Source: a virus
IMG/VR virus record: IMGVR_UViG_3300042905_001238
Span: 1-26,327 of that record
Reading direction: 5' to 3' (one strand)
Length of the DNA: 26,327 nt
Both the position numbers and the translations under genes were made by a program. The notes under the pieces were generated by a model, which was given only the letters and a program-made list of their open reading frames with translations, was not told the origin of the DNA and did no database searches. Below are positions 1 through 5,527 of the stretch, one piece after another; the first letter of the stretch is position 1, and each line of letters opens with the position of its first letter.

Positions 1-286
1 AGTAAAAGATAAAGTAGTTAAGATACTTAAGGAACACGGTGTCTACTATTTCTTCCCTGCAACATTTGGTATGGGGCGCAGCGGTGTGCCTGATATTGTA
101 TGTTGTGTTGATGGTAAGTTCATGGCTATAGAATGTAAGGCTGGTGCTAACAAGACTACTGCCCTACAGGATAGAGAGATAGCTGCTATCAATGCGGCAG
201 GGGGTACGGCCTACGTAGTAAACGAAGACAACATAGATGCGGTCACTGGGTTCATAAAGATAATGAAGGGGATACTAAATGACTAA
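1..286 (+). CDS. VRR-NUC domain nuclease, 5'-partial
   Basis: The reading frame is open from base 2, so the true start lies left of the window; an internal ATG at 71 is probably not the start because the upstream codons (VKDKVVKILKEHGVYYFFPA) read as an ordinary VRR-NUC N-terminus. The visible part carries the PD-(D/E)XK signature of this family: GxPD (GVPDIV), then the E-x-K pair (AIECKAG), then a Q/D-rich helix (LQDREIAAI). VRR-NUC proteins are Holliday-junction or flap-type nucleases, and phages often place small stand-alone versions in the replication module. Here it opens the early operon, upstream of the DNA polymerase. Family assignment is firm from the motifs; the substrate is inferred. 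Confidence 0.88.
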   Translation, partial: VKDKVVKILKEHGVYYFFPATFGMGRSGVPDIVCCVDGKFMAIECKAGANKTTALQDREIAAINAAGGTAYVVNEDNIDAVTGFIKIMKGILND

Positions 287-488
287 AGCAATTGAAGTGA
301 AAGTGACTAAGTTTGGGACAGTAACTAGAGAGGGTACTCTTGTTGAGTTAACCCAAGGCGACATGATAGAAGCCCACAACGAATTAGTGAGTAGCTACAT
401 GGAACTAAGGGATGAGTTTATTAAACTACAAAAGGAGTACAACGCACTTCTGCTGTCGATGATAGTTCCCGAGGAGGCAATACAATGA
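279..488 (+). CDS. hypothetical protein, helical
   Basis: This 69-residue protein starts at an ATG that overlaps the end of the VRR-NUC gene by 8 nt and is preceded by a good Shine-Dalgarno (AAGGGG at 266-271). The N-terminal 25 residues look like two short strands rich in Thr and Val; residues 28-60 form a predicted amphipathic helix (charged and leucine residues alternate). I see no enzymatic motif and do not recognise the family. Its tight coupling with the nuclease and the next gene places it in the same early transcript. Confidence 0.7.
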   Translation: MTKAIEVKVTKFGTVTREGTLVELTQGDMIEAHNELVSSYMELRDEFIKLQKEYNALLLSMIVPEEAIQ

Positions 489-757
489 AGTTAAAAGAAG
501 TAGTACTTAAAGCACCAGCGAAGATGGTAGGAAGAAAGTTAGCAACTAGCACTAGAGGGCATGGCACTTCCGATGAAAAGGACTTCCTCAATGGCATAGG
601 TACATACTCACCGAACATACATTACAGTAGGCGTAGGTATGTAGAGGAGTACATGAAGACGGCACTGGTACGTGTAAGGTGGGGAAATATAGATAAGCAA
701 GAAGTGTTAGAACATTGTCAGAAACTTTTACTTAAACTAGGAGATTCAAAATGGTAA
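485..757 (+). CDS. hypothetical basic protein
   Basis: A 90-residue protein with a strong Shine-Dalgarno (AGGAGG at 472-477) and a 4-nt overlap with the preceding gene. It is basic, with a Lys/Arg-rich N-terminus, an S-R-R-R-Y segment near residue 48 and a helical C-terminal third (residues 66-87). The basic character is compatible with nucleic-acid binding, but there is no recognisable domain. It precedes the polymerase in what appears to be one transcription unit. Confidence 0.7.
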   Translation: MKLKEVVLKAPAKMVGRKLATSTRGHGTSDEKDFLNGIGTYSPNIHYSRRRYVEEYMKTALVRVRWGNIDKQEVLEHCQKLLLKLGDSKW

Positions 758-1104
758 CAAAGACAGGCAAGAAGATGGGCAGACCAGTAGGTGCAAAGAA
801 CATGAAAGTAATAGCAGTTAGCACTTCCAACACCAGCGTAAAAGGACGTCTGAAATCACCAGTAGGTTTTAAGGATGTACGTGCAGAAGGTGAGTTACAT
901 GCAGAAGATGTGGACGCGGATACGGCTAGAGAATTCCGTATATTAAGGGATCGAGTAGCCAGCGCCTTACACCCAGAGGAGGCAAGACTAGCGCAGTTGA
1001 TAGAACTACAACGTATGGTTAAGTCTTTAGAGCATCAAGCTATCGGCTACCGCGCAGTTATATCTTACCTAGAACATACCATATCAAGTTCAGTAGACAA
1101 GTAA
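751..1104 (+). CDS. hypothetical protein upstream of DNA polymerase
   Basis: A 117-residue protein beginning at ATG 751 with AGGAGA at 739-744; it overlaps the previous gene by 7 nt. The first 35 residues are basic with a K-K-M-G-R-P-V-G-A-K-N stretch reminiscent of AT-hook-like or other disordered DNA-binding tails. Residues 45-65 are acidic, and residues 60-112 are helical and leucine-rich, suggesting an oligomerising helical domain. The stop codon directly abuts the polymerase start. Function is unknown; a replication accessory role is only a guess from position. Confidence 0.7.
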   Translation: MVTKTGKKMGRPVGAKNMKVIAVSTSNTSVKGRLKSPVGFKDVRAEGELHAEDVDADTAREFRILRDRVASALHPEEARLAQLIELQRMVKSLEHQAIGYRAVISYLEHTISSSVDK

Positions 1105-2925
1105 ATGGATCTTATAACACTGGATTTTGAAACCTACTACGCTACTGACTACGGTCTTAGGAAGTTTACTACGGAGGAATACATCCGGCATAAGTCTTTC
1201 GAGGTCATAGGCGTTAGTGTAAAGGTTAACTCCGAAGAAGCCGTTTGGTTCTCAGGTACTAAGGAACAGACCAAGCGGTTCTTAGATGGTTATAACTGGG
1301 GTTGCGTTGCTATTGCTCATAATGCTGTGTTCGATATGGCTATACTTAACTGGCACTTTGATATACGACCCAAGCGTATTGCGGATACTCTATCAATGGC
1401 AAGAGCCCTACATGGTACAGAAGTAGGTGGTAGCCTTGATGCGTTAGTAACGCACTATGGCTTGGGAGTTAAGGGTAAGGAAGTGCTAAACGCACTAGGT
1501 AAGCATCGCATAGACTTCACTGCTGAAGAACTGGAAAGGTATGGTGAGTATTGCAAGAACGATTCAGAGTTAACCCATAAGCTGTTTGAGGTACTATGTT
1601 TCAACTTCCCAGTTTCCGAACTTAGACTTATTGATCTGACGGTTCGTATGTTCACCGAGCCTACATTGAGTCTTGATGCGGCTAAGCTGACCGACCACTT
1701 ACAAAATGTACAGATAAAGAAAGCCAAACTTATGGAAAGGCTTAAGGAAACTAAGGCTGATCTACTGAGTAACCTCAAGTTTGCAGAACTGCTTAAACTG
1801 CTAGGGGTAGAGCCCCCGATGAAGATAAGCCCTGCCACGGGTAAGGATACTTATGCCTTCGCTAAGAGCGACGAGGCGTTCAAAGCACTATTGGAACACG
1901 AGAACACTTATGTACAGACCCTTGTGGCTGCTAGGCTAGGGGTTAAGTCTACGATTGAAGAGACTAGAACTGAACGTCTACTAGGCATAGCCAAGCGGGG
2001 GTTGCTACCTATACCACTACGCTACTACGCCGCACATACAGGGCGTTGGGGTGGTGATGACAAGGTGAACATGCAGAACCTACCCCGCAAGTCCCCACTT
2101 AAGCACGCTATATGTGTCCCCAAAGGCTTTGTCCTTGTTGACTCCGACTCTAGCCAGATTGAAGCAAGGACGTTGGCTTGGCTTGCCGGACAGGATGACT
2201 TGGTAGCGGCATTTGAGAAGGGTGAGGATGTGTACTCCATCATGGCTGCTGCCATATACAACAAGCCTATAGCCGAGGTAACTAAGGATGAACGGTTTGT
2301 AGGTAAGACTACTATTCTAGGTGCAGGGTATGGCATGGGTGCGGCTAAGTTTAAGGCACAGCTAAAGACCTTCGGGGTGGATATAACTGAGGAACAGGCT
2401 AATGGTATCATTCATGTCTACCGTGAAACATACCCCAAAATACCCGCGTTATGGAGACAGGCATCAAGGGCGTTAGAGGCTATAAAGGGTGACCAGTCAG
2501 CACCGCTAGGGCTTGATGGGGTGCTAATAGTTAGGGGTACTGTAGGTATCCAGCTACCTAACGGGTTGTACCTCAAGTACCCAAACCTACGTGATTGGGC
2601 TAATTCCAGCGGTAAACTAGAGCAGGTGTACGACACCAAGAAGGGTAAGGCACTGATACCAAACCGTATCTACGGGGGTAAGGTGATAGAGAACGTATGC
2701 CAAGCCCTTGCACGCATTGTAATAGGTGAACAGATGCTGGTGATAAGCAAACGGTACAAGGTGGTGATGACTGTACACGATGCTATAGCTTGCTTAGTAC
2801 CAGTAGAAGAAGCGGATGAAGGCAAGGCGTTCGTTGAAGGTTGTATGAGGGTTCGCCCTACATGGGCACAGGGGTTACCACTGAACTGCGAGGCGGGGAT
2901 GGGTCTAACCTATGGGGACTGTTAA
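1105..2925 (+). CDS. Family-A DNA polymerase with 3'-5' exonuclease (Leu762 type)
   Basis: Phage replicative DNA polymerase of 606 residues: a DnaQ-like proofreading exonuclease followed by a Pol I-type polymerase domain, without the 5'-3' exonuclease of bacterial Pol I. Exonuclease residues visible are D7 and E9 (DFET), D77 (HNAVFD) and the Y149-x3-D153 motif. Polymerase motif A is DSSQIEAR with catalytic D348. Motif B is R397-x3-K401-x7-Y409-G410. Motif C is VHDA with D559. The residue matching E. coli Phe762 is Leu405. Motif C normally reads HDE; here the Glu is Ala560. The start immediately follows the upstream stop, and no strong Shine-Dalgarno is visible, so translational coupling is likely. 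Identification is certain from the ordered motifs; lifestyle implications are discussed under findings. Confidence 0.97.
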   Translation: MDLITLDFETYYATDYGLRKFTTEEYIRHKSFEVIGVSVKVNSEEAVWFSGTKEQTKRFLDGYNWGCVAIAHNAVFDMAILNWHFDIRPKRIADTLSMARALHGTEVGGSLDALVTHYGLGVKGKEVLNALGKHRIDFTAEELERYGEYCKNDSELTHKLFEVLCFNFPVSELRLIDLTVRMFTEPTLSLDAAKLTDHLQNVQIKKAKLMERLKETKADLLSNLKFAELLKLLGVEPPMKISPATGKDTYAFAKSDEAFKALLEHENTYVQTLVAARLGVKSTIEETRTERLLGIAKRGLLPIPLRYYAAHTGRWGGDDKVNMQNLPRKSPLKHAICVPKGFVLVDSDSSQIEARTLAWLAGQDDLVAAFEKGEDVYSIMAAAIYNKPIAEVTKDERFVGKTTILGAGYGMGAAKFKAQLKTFGVDITEEQANGIIHVYRETYPKIPALWRQASRALEAIKGDQSAPLGLDGVLIVRGTVGIQLPNGLYLKYPNLRDWANSSGKLEQVYDTKKGKALIPNRIYGGKVIENVCQALARIVIGEQMLVISKRYKVVMTVHDAIACLVPVEEADEGKAFVEGCMRVRPTWAQGLPLNCEAGMGLTYGDC

Positions 2926-2950
2926 CTTAAAATATAGGGATTGTAAACTT

Positions 2951-3364
2951 ATGGAGATGCACTACCCAATAGGAAGTCAGTACGCCGATTTGATAGGTAC
3001 TGGATCATTGGTGGGGTTTGCCAATGAGATACTGAAAGCAACAGTGCAATTCCGTGCAAAGCGAGATGCGGCCTTAGCTATTATTGCTGCTAAAACTATA
3101 GCACTACGTGAGTACAAGCGTGTGAGTAGGGCTAAGCCCGTTAAGCGTGAGACTAAGGCTATGCAGGTTATAGAGAGATACATCAGGAGGAAGCCGGGGG
3201 CTACTCGTGGCGAGATCATAATCAAGGCACTAGATAAGTTTAGTGCTGGAATTTCCGCAAGTTCAGTTGGGTATAGTATAAAAGCCCTAGTGGATCAGGG
3301 TAGGGTTAGATACATAGGGTCAACTGGCTACCGTAAGTATTTCATAGTAGAGGCTAAGCCATGA
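2951..3364 (+). CDS. winged-helix-like DNA-binding protein
   Basis: A 137-residue protein. I chose ATG 2951 (AGGGA at 2936-2940), but an in-frame ATG at 2912 overlapping the polymerase end by 14 nt is also possible and would add 13 residues. The N-terminal 60 residues are mostly helical. Residues 69-134 have the pattern of a winged helix: a first helix (MQVIERYIRR), a turn with a helix (TRGEIIIKAL), a recognition-like helix (ASSVGYSIKALVDQ) and a beta wing (GRVRYIGSTGYRKYFIV). A similar layout is found in front of the nuclease domain at 5908. This suggests DNA binding, possibly transcriptional regulation or replication initiation. The family name is not recognised. Confidence 0.72.
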   Translation: MEMHYPIGSQYADLIGTGSLVGFANEILKATVQFRAKRDAALAIIAAKTIALREYKRVSRAKPVKRETKAMQVIERYIRRKPGATRGEIIIKALDKFSAGISASSVGYSIKALVDQGRVRYIGSTGYRKYFIVEAKP

Positions 3365-3513
3365 GAGATTGGGAAGTTGAGATGGTTATAGATGGTGTAG
3401 TCATATCATGCAGCATGGTGGGTGAAACTGCCGCAGACGTTATAGAAGAAATACTAAGTAACGAGGATAACGTAGAGATAAGGAAGATACGACTGATACT
3501 AAGGACAGTATGA
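3361..3513 (+). CDS. small hypothetical protein (50 aa)
   Basis: A 50-residue ORF that starts at the ATGA overlap with the preceding gene and itself ends in an ATGA overlap with the next, so it fits the tiling of the operon exactly. The sequence begins MRDWEVEMVIDGVVIS, two likely beta strands, followed by a helix (ETAADVIEEIL) and a final basic strand (VEIRKIRLILR). This is a compact alpha/beta fold of unknown function. Support is mainly the exact 4-nt overlaps on both sides. Confidence 0.6.
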   Translation: MRDWEVEMVIDGVVISCSMVGETAADVIEEILSNEDNVEIRKIRLILRTV

Positions 3514-3701
3514 TATTCACCATGTACCCAGTGCTAACAAATCCTGATCTATGGAAACGGTGCAACAACTGCTTAGTGCATAGGCTAATAGAAGGTGGCG
3601 TAACTACTAAGGGTAAGTTCCGTTGTGCTAAGTGCGTAAAGTTAAGGAGAGAAGCCATGATACAAATTAAGGAGCGTAAAAATGCGAAAGTGGGGCAATA
3701 G
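3510..3701 (+). CDS. small zinc-ribbon-like protein
   Basis: A 63-residue basic protein starting in an ATGA overlap. It has two CxxC knuckles, C18-x2-C21 and C39-x2-C42, separated by 17 residues, the spacing expected of a zinc ribbon. The C-terminal 20 residues are Lys/Arg-rich. Small zinc-ribbon proteins in phage early regions often bind nucleic acid or modulate host polymerase, but nothing here specifies the target. The gene overlaps the next small membrane-protein ORF by 20 nt. Confidence 0.65.
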   Translation: MIFTMYPVLTNPDLWKRCNNCLVHRLIEGGVTTKGKFRCAKCVKLRREAMIQIKERKNAKVGQ

Positions 3702-3813
3702 TAGTGAACACAATGAAACATTAATGTACATACTCGCACTGGGGGGTACAGTCGTGGCACTACTAGCCCTGCTTGGTGCTATCTATTTGGTAGACATAGT
3801 GAGATCGTTATGA
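3682..3813 (+). CDS. small single-pass membrane protein (43 aa)
   Basis: A 43-residue ORF with a clean Shine-Dalgarno (AAGGAG at 3669-3674, 7-nt spacing). The N-terminal 14 residues are hydrophilic (MRKWGNSSEHNETL). Residues 16-38 form one hydrophobic membrane helix containing small residues, followed by a short basic tail (VRSL). Topology and size are compatible with a small holin-like, antiholin-like or superinfection-exclusion peptide, none of which can be decided from sequence. It overlaps the preceding gene by 20 nt, and its stop falls in another ATGA motif. Confidence 0.6.
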   Translation: MRKWGNSSEHNETLMYILALGGTVVALLALLGAIYLVDIVRSL

Positions 3814-3867
3814 AGGAAGCTGAGGTCGCTTGGTCTTGTCAGCAACCATCTGTGCAAACGCCACTAG

Positions 3868-3897
3868 GGGTGGATATACGAAGTGGAGAACACATGA
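3868..3897 (+). repeat. 30-bp direct repeat, copy 1 (gene-junction repeat)
   Basis: A 30-bp segment ending in GGAGAACACATGA that recurs at 4805-4834 with a single C/T difference (base 3879 versus 4816). It carries a Shine-Dalgarno (GGAG) and the ATG used by the Cys-rich protein at 3894. In frame 1 it can be read as a gene tail (G-W-I-Y-E-V-E-N-T-stop) identical to the end of the gene at 4655-4834, but here it directly follows a TAG, so this copy looks like a transplanted junction rather than a working gene end. Confidence 0.8.
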
Positions 3898-4079
3898 AAC
3901 AGTGCCCATCATGTGGAGGCAACTGCGGGTACAGCAAAAGTAGGGGGTGTCAGTACGGAAAGGGAGATGATAAGCCCTGCAAAACTCACCCCTCTGCCCC
4001 TCATGGGTTTTTAAGAAACGCATCGCACAATGCAGGCAGATATGTCTGTGAGTGTGAACATTGGGAGGAGAACACATGA
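3894..4079 (+). CDS. small cysteine-rich protein, putative zinc binding
   Basis: A 61-residue protein starting MKQCPSCGGNCGYSK at ATG 3894, behind a good GGAG site. An in-frame ATG at 3810, overlapping the membrane peptide by 4 nt, would give 89 residues, but its Shine-Dalgarno is weak. Cysteines lie at C4, C7, C11, C19, C29, C52 and C54, with several histidines (H32, H37, H45, H56), enough for one or two zinc sites. The C-terminal C-E-C-E-H-W motif is unusual. The gene ends in E-E-N-T with an ATGA overlap, one of a series of such ends in this cluster. Function unknown. Confidence 0.65.
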   Translation: MKQCPSCGGNCGYSKSRGCQYGKGDDKPCKTHPSAPHGFLRNASHNAGRYVCECEHWEENT

Positions 4080-4408
4080 CAATAATGACTAAGGAAGAAG
4101 TTGGTGCTTGGTGCAAAGAGATAGCGGATCAAATAAACAGCGACCCAATACTTTTAGATGTATTTACAAGAGCGTATTGCACTGAAGAGGAAGAACCCAT
4201 GAACGAGGTGAAGGCATTGCGGTTAGCGGCTGGATTAACTCAGCGTGAACTAAGCGTAGCAACTGCTATCTTCCCACTAGACGTAATAGTAAATGCGGAA
4301 CTTGGTGAGGCACTAACTAAAACACAGTGGGGGGTTGTACAGTACGTGTGCAACGATAGGATAAAGATGTTCAAACGAGATGCGGGATTAACGATTAAGT
4401 TGGGCTAG
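4076..4408 (+). CDS. HTH (XRE-like) domain protein
   Basis: A 110-residue protein starting at ATG 4076, directly after GGGAGGAG and in an ATGA overlap; the alternative upstream TTG (4061) is not needed. The N-terminal 40 residues are acidic and helical. Residues 42-95 resemble an XRE-type helix-turn-helix: VKALRLAAGLTQRELSVAT is the typical first part of this fold, followed by a less typical recognition region. A second possible start, ATG 4199 preceded by GAGG, would give a 69-residue free HTH protein. A role as regulator within the early cluster is inferred. Confidence 0.68.
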   Translation: MTIMTKEEVGAWCKEIADQINSDPILLDVFTRAYCTEEEEPMNEVKALRLAAGLTQRELSVATAIFPLDVIVNAELGEALTKTQWGVVQYVCNDRIKMFKRDAGLTIKLG

Positions 4409-4502
4409 GCAGACATGCCGAAAATGTCTTGCGGGATTCTGCGTCGGGAAACCCAGTTAATCTCGATAGATAACCGCCTGACTTATTCACTTTGGAGAAG
4501 AT
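4409..4502 (+). other. 94-bp intergenic segment with hairpin
   Basis: The longest stretch without a convincing gene. It contains a perfect inverted repeat, AGACAT (4411-4416) and ATGTCT (4424-4429), with a 7-nt loop, and a minor GGGAAACCC hairpin further on. No T-tract follows the first hairpin, so it is not a classical terminator. The segment ends with the Shine-Dalgarno GGAG (4494-4497) of the next gene. A 40-codon ORF (4416-4538) runs through it out of frame with the next gene, but I do not consider it real. Confidence 0.5.
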
Positions 4503-4658
4503 ATGAAAACAAGAGAAGAACTAGTGCAGGATGTTGATACGGCGATGACTGCTTGGCATGCTGCTGATGATGGCACAGCCGCTGATTGGCACTTTGCTGC
4601 TGTTGCTTGGGACGTTGCTAAGGCTGCTTTGGCTGATTACGACGAGGGGAACACATGA
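4503..4658 (+). CDS. small alanine-rich protein (51 aa)
   Basis: A 51-residue ORF starting MKTREELVQDVDTAM behind GGAG (4494-4497). It is helical and Ala/Trp/Asp-rich, with repeated A-D-W-H-F/A-V-A-W-D-V-A segments. It ends in E-G-N-T and an ATGA overlap with the next gene, the same ending style as its neighbours. No family is recognised, and function is unknown. Confidence 0.6.
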   Translation: MKTREELVQDVDTAMTAWHAADDGTAADWHFAAVAWDVAKAALADYDEGNT

Positions 4659-4834
4659 ACTACAAAGACATAAAAACTTTCTCTGAGAGGTGCGATTCAC
4701 ATCCTGACCATAAACAGGGGATGATTAGTGAGAGGGATATTCAGCGTAGGCTGAATGAGGAAGTGGAGGAACTGAGAGAGTACGTCGAGAATGGTCTTGC
4801 TGAAGGGTGGATATATGAAGTGGAGAACACATGA
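4655..4834 (+). CDS. small charged helical protein (59 aa)
   Basis: A 59-residue ORF beginning MNYKDIKTFSERCDSH in an ATGA overlap, with GAGGGG just upstream. Residues 24-50 are a charged helix (RDIQRRLNEEVEELREYVE). The last nine residues, G-W-I-Y-E-V-E-N-T, are encoded by copy 2 of the 30-bp junction repeat. Function is unknown. The exact overlap on both sides and the Shine-Dalgarno support a real gene. Confidence 0.6.
   Translation: MNYKDIKTFSERCDSHPDHKQGMISERDIQRRLNEEVEELREYVENGLAEGWIYEVENT
4805..4834 (+). repeat. 30-bp direct repeat, copy 2 (gene-junction repeat)
   Basis: Second copy of the junction repeat also present at 3868-3897, with 29 of 30 bases identical. Here it is fully functional in two ways: it encodes the last nine residues and stop of the upstream gene, and it supplies GGAG plus the ATG of the downstream gene. 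Confidence 0.8.
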
Positions 4835-5004
4835 GTGATAGCAGAGACGAACTAGCAGCAATGGCAATGATGGCATTAGTTATTAAGTACGGCTACAAGT
4901 GGGGCGATGACGAAGAAGAGCAACGTATGAAGGGTGCGGAGACTGCGTACAAGATAGCAGACACTATGATTAAATATAAAAAGGAGAATCAAAATGAAAG
5001 ATGA
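4831..5004 (+). CDS. small hypothetical protein (57 aa)
   Basis: A 57-residue ORF starting MSDSRDELAAMAMMALV from the GGAGAACACATGA junction. It has a helix at residues 6-20, a K-Y-G-Y-K-W-G turn, an acidic patch (D-D-E-E-E) and a second helix ending in a lysine-rich tail. It overlaps the following acidic-protein gene by 11 nt; the AAGGAG of that gene lies inside its 3' end. No family is recognised. Confidence 0.6.
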   Translation: MSDSRDELAAMAMMALVIKYGYKWGDDEEEQRMKGAETAYKIADTMIKYKKENQNER

Positions 5005-5194
5005 AGATGACAAGGTAACGGAAGCAAACTACAGGGACGAATACTACGCAGAGGAAGATGCAGAACTGCAAAAAGAGGAAGAACGTGATGAGATGCGTAA
5101 GCAGATGCAAGACGAAGAAATGCGGGAGGAGATGAGGGCAGAAGAAAACGCAGAGATAATTAGAGAAATACAAGCGGAAGAAGAACTAGGATGA
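4994..5194 (+). CDS. highly acidic helical protein (66 aa)
   Basis: A 66-residue protein with Shine-Dalgarno AAGGAG at 4981-4986. It has 28 Asp/Glu against 10 Lys/Arg, a net charge near -18, and apart from the first 15 residues reads as one long charged helix rich in E-E-M-R repeats. No hydrophobic heptad is strong, so it may be a single helix or a weak coiled coil. Such composition occurs in DNA-mimic and anti-restriction proteins, but also in ordinary phage filler proteins, so any function is speculation. Confidence 0.7.
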   Translation: MKDEDDKVTEANYRDEYYAEEDAELQKEEERDEMRKQMQDEEMREEMRAEENAEIIREIQAEEELG

Positions 5195-5289
5195 ATATGT
5201 ATCAGTACATGATCGCTATAGTTATAGGCGTAGTGTTACTTATAGGTATGGCACTGGGTGGTTTAGTTGCAATGTTACTAGGAGGATAA
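5191..5289 (+). CDS. 32-residue single-helix membrane peptide
   Basis: A very short ORF starting in an ATGA overlap with the acidic-protein gene and ending one base before the DUF3310 start. Residues 8-30 form a single hydrophobic helix with a G19-x3-G23 packing motif; the N-terminus is M-N-M-Y-Q-Y. Its own 3' end contains the Shine-Dalgarno of the next gene. Because an endolysin gene lies 240 bp downstream, a lysis-related role (holin-like pore peptide) is possible, though the length is below that of usual holins. Confidence 0.55.
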   Translation: MNMYQYMIAIVIGVVLLIGMALGGLVAMLLGG

Positions 5290-5493
5290 ATGGCAGCGAA
5301 CGATAAGCAAGTAAGCGGTACGCACTACAAAGACAAGGACATTCAACCTTGGGACTACATAGCTGCTAACAAGCTAGGTTACTTTGAAGGTAACGTAGTG
5401 AAATATGTTAGTAGGTGGAAGAGCAAGGGTGGTCTAGAAGATCTAAAGAAGGCTAGGCACTACCTCGATAAGCTAATAGAACTGAATAGATAA
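5290..5493 (+). CDS. DUF3310 family protein
   Basis: A 67-residue protein, full length for the DUF3310 family, with a strong Shine-Dalgarno (AGGAGG at 5280-5285). It shows the family pattern: V-S-G-T-H-Y-K near residue 8, Q-P-W-D-Y-I (19-24), N-V-V-K-Y-V-S-R-W-K (35-44) and a closing helix (LEDLKKARHYLDKLIEL). Related phage proteins are sometimes labelled nucleotide kinase-like, but no kinase motif is present and the biochemical role is not established. These proteins are common in phage early regions. Confidence 0.9.
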   Translation: MAANDKQVSGTHYKDKDIQPWDYIAANKLGYFEGNVVKYVSRWKSKGGLEDLKKARHYLDKLIELNR

Positions 5494-5518
5494 GTGAATA
5501 GATAAGTGAATAGATAAG
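5483..5518 (+). repeat. three perfect 12-bp tandem repeats (all-frame stops)
   Basis: TGAATAGATAAG is repeated three times without mismatch, starting in the last codons of the DUF3310 gene and running into the Shine-Dalgarno of the endolysin (AAGGAGGGG from 5516). Each unit contains TGA, TAG and TAA in three different frames, so the array closes every frame between the two genes. Confidence 0.9.
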
Positions 5519-5527
5519 GAGGGGATC

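Noticed and set aside
1455-2639. Three - strand ORFs opposite the DNA polymerase
   Set aside because: They lie entirely within the polymerase, whose catalytic motifs are intact, and their sequences show no domain.
4409-4502. tRNA or known riboswitch
   Set aside because: No tRNA T-loop or acceptor pairing and no riboswitch core I know could be fitted.
4416-4538. 40-codon ORF starting at ATG 4416
   Set aside because: It has no good ribosome site and runs out of frame into the better-supported gene at 4503; the hairpin in the same place is a better explanation.
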